DNA of 33,016 nucleotides from Candidatus Omnitrophota bacterium. GTDB taxonomy: Bacteria > Omnitrophota > Gorgyraeia > Gygaellales > Profunditerraquicolaceae. Positions 27,880 to 33,016 of the stretch are shown one piece after another. Numbering within the stretch: position 1 is the first letter of the stretch; each line of letters begins with the position of its first letter. The DNA lies in the NCBI GenBank assembly GCA_028712255.1, contig JAQTQJ010000018.1:1-33016 (forward strand). The letters are read 5' to 3'. Below the pieces are notes generated by a model. That model had not been told where the DNA came from, did not search any database, and saw only the letters and a program-made list of their open reading frames with translations. The position numbers and the translations under genes are program-made.

Positions 27880-30464
27880 TATTCATAACCGTATTTTCTG
27901 ATAAACCATTTTTTGACGGCTTGGACAAAGAATAAATAAGTAACGACCATAATAAATAATACTAGAAAATACATTGGTGGCGGTTTTACAAATCCAAAAG
28001 GCTTAGCCAGCGCGGTAAATGGTATGGCAATGCCTATAGATACTATGGCAACTGACATGAATATTAAGAACCTGCTTGGCCGGCTCTCAATAAAAGGAAT
28101 TTTCCCGGTACGAATTATATGTATAACTAGAGTTTGAGTGCATAATGATTCAATAAACCATCCCGTATGGAAGAGTTCAGCTTGCGCGTGGAAAATAAAT
28201 AACATAACCCCATAGGTAAGAAAGTCGTATACTGAACTAATCGGCCCAATAATTACCATAAAATTTCTGATGTATTTTATATTCCAGGGCCTTGGCTTTA
28301 TAACATATTCTTTATCAACTTTATCCGTTGGTATTGCTATTTGTGATACATCATAAAGGAAATTATTTAGTAGTATTTGAATAGGGAGCATAGGTAGAAA
28401 AGGTAAAAATAGGCTGCCTCCGGTCATGCTGAGCATATTACCAAAGTTGGAGCTTGAACCCATTTTGATGTATTTGACAATGTTTCCGAATGTCCTCCTG
28501 CCTTCGATTACTCCATCTTCTAGAACCATAAGGCTCTTTTTTAGTAAAATAATATCTGCAGATTCTTTGGCAATGTCTACAGCGTTATTTACTGAAATTC
28601 CGACATCTGAAGTTTTTAAAGCAGGAGCGTCGTTTATACCGTCTCCCAGGTACCCTACAATGTGGCCGTTTGCATGAAGCGCCCCGATTACCCTCTCTTT
28701 TTGCAGGGGTGATAGTCTAGCAAAAATATTAGTTGTTTTTACTAATTCCCTCAATTGAAAATTGTCTAATTTTTCTACGGTTTCACCAGTTACTAACCCT
28801 TCTACATTCAAACCCACTTCGCTGCAAATTTTTTTTGTAACTAGTTCGTTGTCTCCGGTTAAAACTTTAAAATCTACTCCTAGTTTTTTAAGCGCTTGGA
28901 TTGCTCTTTTTGAGCTAGGTTTTGGGGGGTCGAGAAAAGCAATATAACCTTTTAGTATTAATTCTTTCTCATCGTCTTTTGAATAAGCCTCTTTTTTATT
29001 CTCAAAATTTTTATATGCAATAGCTAAGACTCTAAAGCCGTCAGCGCTTAAAGAATCAAATTCTTCTTTTAAATCCGAAATGATCAACGGATCTATGTCA
29101 AAGATTTCCCCGTCTAACTCATATTGAAGGCATCTTTTGAATATTTCCTCCGGAGCGCCTTTTGAAATAATTTTATGTTTATCTTCTGAGGCTACAACAA
29201 CGGACATGATTTTTCTGGAGAAATCAAAAGGTATCTCATCGATTTTTGTGTATTCTTTTACTAGTAGTTTTTCATGTTTAAGAATTGCTCGATCTAAAAG
29301 ATTTTTAAGCCCAGTTTGATAAAAACTATTTATGTAGGCGTAGCGTAAGGTATCCTCATCTTCTTTTCTAACTACATCGCAGTGTTTTTCTAAGACGATT
29401 TTGTCCATAGTGAGAGTACCGGTTTTATCGGTACACAGGACATCCATAGCGCCGAAATTCTGTATGGAATTCAAGCGTTTTACGATGACATCTTTCTTTG
29501 ACATAGAGATGGCGCCTTTAGAAAGATTCAGGGTTACTATCATTGGCAGCATTTCTGGTGCTAGCCCTACCGCAACTCCTAAGGAGAATAGTAGCGCTTC
29601 AATTAGATTACCGTGGCGAAAAGCTATGATAGCAAAAATAAACATAACCATACAAATCATCGCTTTGACCATGAGCATGGTAAATTTATTTACACCTTTA
29701 TCAAAACTGGTTTCTATGCGCATAGTTGATAGCCGACGGGAAAGTTCTCCGAATTGGGTAGCGATACCTGTTTTGATGACTATGCCCAGCGCTGTGCCGC
29801 TCACTACGCTGGAACCCATAAAAGCGATGTTGGTTAATTCAGATATAGAATTATTTTTTGGAGTGATTGGAGTGGATATTTTTTCAATAGGAAAAGATTC
29901 TCCTGTTAAAGAGGCCTGATTAATGAATAGGTCTTTACAGGATATAATCCTTAAGTCAGCAGGAATCATGTCTCCTGCGAAAAGGTCGACTATGTCCCCG
30001 GGGACAATTTCCCGGATACTTATTTCTTTGGATTTACCATTGCGCAGTACTGTGGCGGTAGTGCGTACCATTTCGCTGAGCTTTTCAGCTGCTTTACTTG
30101 CACGGTGCTCCTGTACAAAAGCAAGCATGACGCTCATAACCGCCATAAGAAAAACTATTAAGGCGCTGATTTTTTCTCCAAAAAATAATGAAAAAGAGCC
30201 GATGACTAGCAGGACTATGACCAGAGGATTTAGAAATTTGGAAAAAATCTCCTTGAGTATATTACGTTTTTTTTTCTTGGCAGGCTCATTAAGGCCGTAT
30301 TCTAGCAGCCGTTTTTTGGCCTCTTGTTCCGTAATACCTTTTTGAGAAGTAGATAATTTTTCAAAAATAACTTCTTTAGTGCATCTAGGATAGTCAAAAT
30401 CCAAAACTTGAGCCTTCTGGCTGCCATTCGTTCCGTTAATATTTTTTTGTTTAAAAAAGTCCAT
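27879..30464 (-). CDS. mgtA: Magnesium-translocating P-type ATPase (MgtA/MgtB-like)
   Basis: Inner-membrane P3B-type ATPase that imports Mg2+ at the cost of ATP. 861 aa. The N-terminus has a cation-ATPase domain (KRLLEYGLNEPAKKKKR). TGES actuator motif in LTGESFPIEK; the phosphorylation site is Asp346 in DKTGTLTMDK; nucleotide-binding ISKGAPEEIFKRC; hinge GDGINDAPALKTSDVGI. Ten membrane segments are expected, four of them at the C-terminus with PFTALAKPFGFVKPPP, a motif I associate with Mg2+ ATPases. No SD at the ATG; the previous gene ends 16 bp earlier. No Mg-sensing riboswitch leader is visible between the two. Confidence 0.9.
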   Translation of the reverse strand: MDFFKQKNINGTNGSQKAQVLDFDYPRCTKEVIFEKLSTSQKGITEQEAKKRLLEYGLNEPAKKKKRNILKEIFSKFLNPLVIVLLVIGSFSLFFGEKISALIVFLMAVMSVMLAFVQEHRASKAAEKLSEMVRTTATVLRNGKSKEISIREIVPGDIVDLFAGDMIPADLRIISCKDLFINQASLTGESFPIEKISTPITPKNNSISELTNIAFMGSSVVSGTALGIVIKTGIATQFGELSRRLSTMRIETSFDKGVNKFTMLMVKAMICMVMFIFAIIAFRHGNLIEALLFSLGVAVGLAPEMLPMIVTLNLSKGAISMSKKDVIVKRLNSIQNFGAMDVLCTDKTGTLTMDKIVLEKHCDVVRKEDEDTLRYAYINSFYQTGLKNLLDRAILKHEKLLVKEYTKIDEIPFDFSRKIMSVVVASEDKHKIISKGAPEEIFKRCLQYELDGEIFDIDPLIISDLKEEFDSLSADGFRVLAIAYKNFENKKEAYSKDDEKELILKGYIAFLDPPKPSSKRAIQALKKLGVDFKVLTGDNELVTKKICSEVGLNVEGLVTGETVEKLDNFQLRELVKTTNIFARLSPLQKERVIGALHANGHIVGYLGDGINDAPALKTSDVGISVNNAVDIAKESADIILLKKSLMVLEDGVIEGRRTFGNIVKYIKMGSSSNFGNMLSMTGGSLFLPFLPMLPIQILLNNFLYDVSQIAIPTDKVDKEYVIKPRPWNIKYIRNFMVIIGPISSVYDFLTYGVMLFIFHAQAELFHTGWFIESLCTQTLVIHIIRTGKIPFIESRPSRFLIFMSVAIVSIGIAIPFTALAKPFGFVKPPPMYFLVLFIMVVTYLFFVQAVKKWFIRKYGYE

Positions 30465-30480
30465 TAGTATTAATCTTTAA

Positions 30481-31209
30481 TTATTCTATCGGTTTTATAC
30501 TCGAGATAATCATAAATACTTTGTTTAAGTCTAGCTTATTCCCAATATCTTTAATGTATACTTTATAAAAATTATCCCTGGTGTCTATAATATTGCAATC
30601 GTAATAACTGTCCGTGCAACAGAGATTGTAATTAATAAAGCCTCGGAATTGGTGTGTTTGGAATTTAATCATCTTGACGATTCTTTGGTTTTTTAGGTCA
30701 GGGGTAAATACGCTTTTCATAATAACAAAAAAAGCGTCAGTTATATTTTTAACTTTACTTAGATTTGCGTAGTTTAATCTTTCCATAAACTCGTAATTAT
30801 TGTTTACCCTTTGTTTTTTTACATCCGGGTAAAGTTTTAGAAATTCTCCCGGCTCTTGATACAGGAGATAGATTATTCTTCCGTTATCCAGCCACCTATT
30901 CTTTTTATAGTACGGTCTTTTGATTAATTCCTGCACTATAGTAAAACCCTTGGGGCAGAGAATGGACATATGCGGAAACTTTTGAGGTACTAATTCTTGA
31001 AGGTAATTTTCTGAAGGCTCTTGAGGCTGGAAGACTTTTGCTTCCGGTTCCATGCAAAGAATAGGGATTGTTTTGCAATCGCCAATGCCGTAAGAGATAT
31101 ATTGTATTAATAAATTTTGCCCGGCAAATTTAATCACAAAGGTGAAGCCGGATAAAAGTATTAATGTGATGAGAATATATTTTATAACATTGCTGCGTAG
31201 ATTAGCCAT
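30481..31209 (-). CDS. Membrane-anchored protein of unknown function
   Basis: 242 aa from ATG 31209, no SD. One N-terminal membrane helix at about 11-29 (YILITLILLSGFTFVIKFAG), then an extracytoplasmic part with Cys residues (GDCKTIPILC, ILCPKGFTIV, NLCCTDSYYDC) that could form disulfides. Other segments are charged and Tyr-rich with no known motif. I do not recognise the family. It precedes the P-type ATPase gene by 16 bp, so they are probably cotranscribed. The repeat at 31214-31289 lies just ahead of its start. Confidence 0.6.
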   Translation of the reverse strand: MANLRSNVIKYILITLILLSGFTFVIKFAGQNLLIQYISYGIGDCKTIPILCMEPEAKVFQPQEPSENYLQELVPQKFPHMSILCPKGFTIVQELIKRPYYKKNRWLDNGRIIYLLYQEPGEFLKLYPDVKKQRVNNNYEFMERLNYANLSKVKNITDAFFVIMKSVFTPDLKNQRIVKMIKFQTHQFRGFINYNLCCTDSYYDCNIIDTRDNFYKVYIKDIGNKLDLNKVFMIISSIKPIE

Positions 31210-31213
31210 TAGG

Positions 31214-31289
31214 CGTCATTCCCGAATGTTTTGGTTGGGAACCCATGATGATAGCCATTTTTATAGATTCCCGCTTTCGCGGGAATGAC
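31214..31289. repeat. ATTCCCG...CGGGAATGAC composite repeat
   Basis: Outer arms GTCATTCCCG (31214-31223) and CGGGAATGAC (31280-31289). The right part holds ATTCCCGCTTTCGCGGGAAT, a hairpin widely seen in bacterial genomes. It overlaps the last nine codons of panB. Confidence 0.85.
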
Positions 31290-32106
31290 TGTCAATTTTC
31301 TTAAGTTCTTCCTCTTTAATAGTAAAAGAATGATTTAATGTAGGAAATTGTTCCTGAATAACTTCATTTTTAAAATCTTCAACTGCCTTTAAAATAACTG
31401 AAGTTAGGTCTGTGTATTTCTTTACGAACTTTGGAGTATAACGTTGAAAGAGGCCTAACATATCGTTGATTACCAGAACTTGGCCGTCACAATGAATGCC
31501 TGCGCCTATGCCAATAGTTGGTATATGAAGTTTTTTAGTGATTAATTCAGATATTTTATCAGGTATACATTCGAGAAGTATGGCAAAACATCCTAATTTT
31601 TCTAAAATTAAAGCCTGATCAATAAGTTGCTGAGCAGTTTGGGCATTTTTGCCCTGGACTTTGAACCCTCCGATTTTATCCGCAGTCTGGGGGGTTAGGC
31701 CTATATGGCCCATTACTGCGATACCTGCCTTTATAATTTGTTCAGCTACCTTCGGTGCTTGCGAAAACCATTCTAATTTTACTGCGCCAGCTCCGGCTTC
31801 TTCAATGAATCGTGCGGCATTTTTTACTGAATCCCCTGGATTAAGCTGATATGAACTAAAAGGCATGTCAGCAATAAGTAAAGAGTTTTTAACAGCGCGC
31901 CTGACGGCTTTGGTGTGGTGTAGCATCTCCGGCATACCGACCTGGGTAGTTGATTCAAGGCCAAGTACCACATTAGCCAATGAGTCTCCTACAAGAATCA
32001 TGTCTATGCCCGCTTTATCAACTAAATTTGCAATAGGATAGTCATATGCGGTTAGCATCGTAATTTTACGGCTATTTTTTAATTCCATGATCTCTTTAAT
32101 ATTCAT
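31261..32106 (-). CDS. panB: 3-methyl-2-oxobutanoate hydroxymethyltransferase
   Basis: First committed step of pantothenate synthesis: adds a hydroxymethyl group from methylene-THF to alpha-ketoisovalerate. 281 aa, close to the family length (about 265-285). Motifs: KITMLTAYDYPIANLVDKAGIDMILVGDSLANVVLG, AVKLEW, MGHIGLTPQ, IGIGAGIHCDGQVLVINDMLGLF. The C-terminus after KKID reads SHSRESGNL, which is the translation of the ATTCCCG repeat, so the original stop seems to have been replaced by insertion of that element. PanE lies on the same strand upstream, with a REP hairpin and a 31-aa gene between them. Confidence 0.95.
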   Translation of the reverse strand: MNIKEIMELKNSRKITMLTAYDYPIANLVDKAGIDMILVGDSLANVVLGLESTTQVGMPEMLHHTKAVRRAVKNSLLIADMPFSSYQLNPGDSVKNAARFIEEAGAGAVKLEWFSQAPKVAEQIIKAGIAVMGHIGLTPQTADKIGGFKVQGKNAQTAQQLIDQALILEKLGCFAILLECIPDKISELITKKLHIPTIGIGAGIHCDGQVLVINDMLGLFQRYTPKFVKKYTDLTSVILKAVEDFKNEVIQEQFPTLNHSFTIKEEELKKIDSHSRESGNL

Positions 32107-32120
32107 ATTCTTGGAAATCT

Positions 32121-32176
32121 AGGGGACGGTTCTATTTTTTAATCAAATCAGGAAATAAAAAATCGAACCGTCCCCT
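32121..32176. repeat. REP-like inverted repeat, GGGGACGGTTCTATTTTTT
   Basis: 20-bp arms (32121-32140, 32157-32176) with one mismatch (C/A). Between panB and the 31-aa gene. Confidence 0.9.
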
Positions 32177-32180
32177 TAGT

Positions 32181-32276
32181 TTATTTATTCTTTAAAAAAA
32201 AATAAACCAAGCTGAATCCCCAGCCAATTATTAGGAAAGCAACTAAGTATTTACGGATTTTTGAAGTAAAAGCCAT
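32181..32276 (-). CDS. 31-aa single-pass membrane microprotein
   Basis: ATG at 32276 after AAGGAT, TAA at 32181, 31 codons. MAFTSKIRKY is basic, then LVAFLIIGWGFSLVYFFL is one membrane helix with a GWG kink, ending NK. It stands between panE and panB on the same strand. The ordered layout (positive start, single helix, Lys end) and the ribosome site make it a plausible gene, but no relative is recognised. Confidence 0.5.
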   Translation of the reverse strand: MAFTSKIRKYLVAFLIIGWGFSLVYFFLKNK

Positions 32277-32309
32277 CTGTGTTATCCTTAACTCGAAATA
32301 CTAAACTCT

Positions 32310-32368
32310 AAATCCTAAAATAAGCTGTAAGTTTTAAGCTGTAAGCTTACGGCTTACCGCTTATACCT
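32310..32368. repeat. AAGCTGTAAGTTTTAAGC-type repeat (copy 2)
   Basis: Begins AAATCCTAAAATAAGCTG and continues nearly identically to 26402-26440 for 40 bp, followed by CGGCTTACCGCTTATACC. Confidence 0.7.
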
Positions 32369-32399
32369 TATATTGGAGTTTCGGGTTTATTATTATTTT

Positions 32400-33016
32400 C
32401 TATATTTTTACCGAATACTCGTAACTTAATTCGATAGTTTTTATTAAGTCAAGCAGGAATTTATTAGTTGGAACGCTGATTCCCAGCTCTTGCCCTAAAC
32501 GTACAATTACTCCGTTGATAAAGTCAACCTCGGTACGTTTCTTCCTTAATACATCCTGAAGCATTGAGGAAAGATTGGCAGATGTGCTTTCACAAACCGC
32601 TTCTACTTTTGCCAGCGGATCATCAAAGATTAATTTTATGCGCTTTCTTTTAGCGATACGAGTTGCTTCGGTAACTGCATCTCTTAAGATTCTTTTTGTA
32701 CCTTCATGTTCTATAAGTTTTCCATTTGGCAAGCGGGTAATAGCGGCTAAAGCGTTAATTCCCACGTTAATAATTAGTTTTGACCAGATTAGGCTTTTTA
32801 TGTCGCGCGACATTTTAGTTTCGAAGCCTATTTTATTAAATATTTCACGAATTGAGCGTATTTCAACCGGTGTTTTTCCGTTAATTGTACCGATTATAGT
32901 TTCTCCGCGGCCGCAATGGCGAATTTTACCGATATCAATTAGAGTTGCACCTTCACTAGTGATTCCTGCGATTACCCTTTCCTCTCCGACTATTTCGGAA
33001 ATAATTTCGATATTCC
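32400..33016 (-). CDS. panE: 2-dehydropantoate 2-reductase, partial (N-terminus beyond window)
   Basis: Reduces ketopantoate to pantoate, the step after PanB. The frame stays open from the window edge: residues read NIEIISEIVGEERVIAGITSEG, ATLIDIGKIRHCGRGETIIG, then the C-terminal helical domain KSLIWSKLIINVGINALAAITRLPNGKL, with the conserved Lys and Asn of the substrate pocket, and DVLRKKRTEVDFINGVIVRLG at the end. The N-terminal Rossmann NADPH site is outside the window. An internal ATG at 32813 is not a start. Same strand as panB, so both belong to the pantothenate pathway. Confidence 0.9.
   Translation of the reverse strand, partial: NIEIISEIVGEERVIAGITSEGATLIDIGKIRHCGRGETIIGTINGKTPVEIRSIREIFNKIGFETKMSRDIKSLIWSKLIINVGINALAAITRLPNGKLIEHEGTKRILRDAVTEATRIAKRKRIKLIFDDPLAKVEAVCESTSANLSSMLQDVLRKKRTEVDFINGVIVRLGQELGISVPTNKFLLDLIKTIELSYEYSVKI

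Noticed and set aside
30465-30480. Mg2+-sensing M-box riboswitch before the MgtA-like gene
   Set aside because: Only 16 bp separate it from the preceding gene, so no leader is possible there.
1-33016. CRISPR array or prophage
   Set aside because: The repeats are palindromic elements at gene borders, not regularly spaced direct repeats; no cas or phage structural genes seen.

Overview
The window looks like a chromosomal piece of a low-GC, diderm, uncultivated-type bacterium. A secreted beta-barrel protein with a C-terminal Phe, a lipoprotein with a lipobox, and proteins with Sec signals point to an outer membrane. The mix of families (PPDK, GH57, DUF134, ABC-F, FGE-fold variable protein) and the very high load of small palindromic repeats resemble Candidatus Omnitrophota (old OP3). 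This placement is inference from gene content; no rRNA gene is present.

Region 1-8.8 kb (+ strand): remnant of a DUF2062 membrane gene with an in-frame stop, a histidine-kinase-like dimerisation protein without a phospho-accepting His, phosphoglycerate mutase, a 58-aa ferritin-like microprotein, a PEBP-family protein, an EF-hand protein, an ABC-F ATPase, an HMGL-like aldolase, a LOG-family protein, a three-gene small membrane protein operon led by two paralogous microproteins, and two zinc-ribbon proteins.

Region 8.9-14.5 kb (+ strand) is the accessory part: a BrnT-type toxin/antitoxin pair whose toxin mRNA appears leaderless; a large secreted FGE/C-type-lectin-fold protein whose signal peptide is thrown out of frame by a (CT)9 tract and whose C-terminus looks like a variable region of a diversity-generating retroelement; debris with a G10 tract; a truncated RhuM gene; and an SOS-type cassette lexA - small protein - dinB.

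Region 14.8-33 kb (- strand) is mostly housekeeping: DUF134 regulator; a four-gene operon containing a ParA ATPase fused to a CBM48/AMPK-type glycogen-binding module, next to a GH57 glycosidase; an outer-membrane porin; a lipoprotein; a PHP hydrolase; an operon of sigma-70 factor, apt and tRNA-Arg(CCT); ppdK; glyS; an MgtA-type P-ATPase; panB and panE (partial at the window edge) for pantothenate.

Nearly every gene boundary carries one of several palindromic repeat families: a GGGGACGGTTCTATTTTT / GGGACCGTTTCTATTTTT family, a TGTCATTGCGAG...CTCGCAATGACA family, a TCATCCCGAGCGAAG family and an ATTCCCGCTTTCGCGGGAAT family. Some have entered reading frames (the C-terminus of PanB, the N-terminus of the lysine-rich protein). 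The most notable candidates for new biology are the ParA-glycogen-binding fusion operon, the doubly diversifiable surface protein, and the tandem leaderless microproteins.
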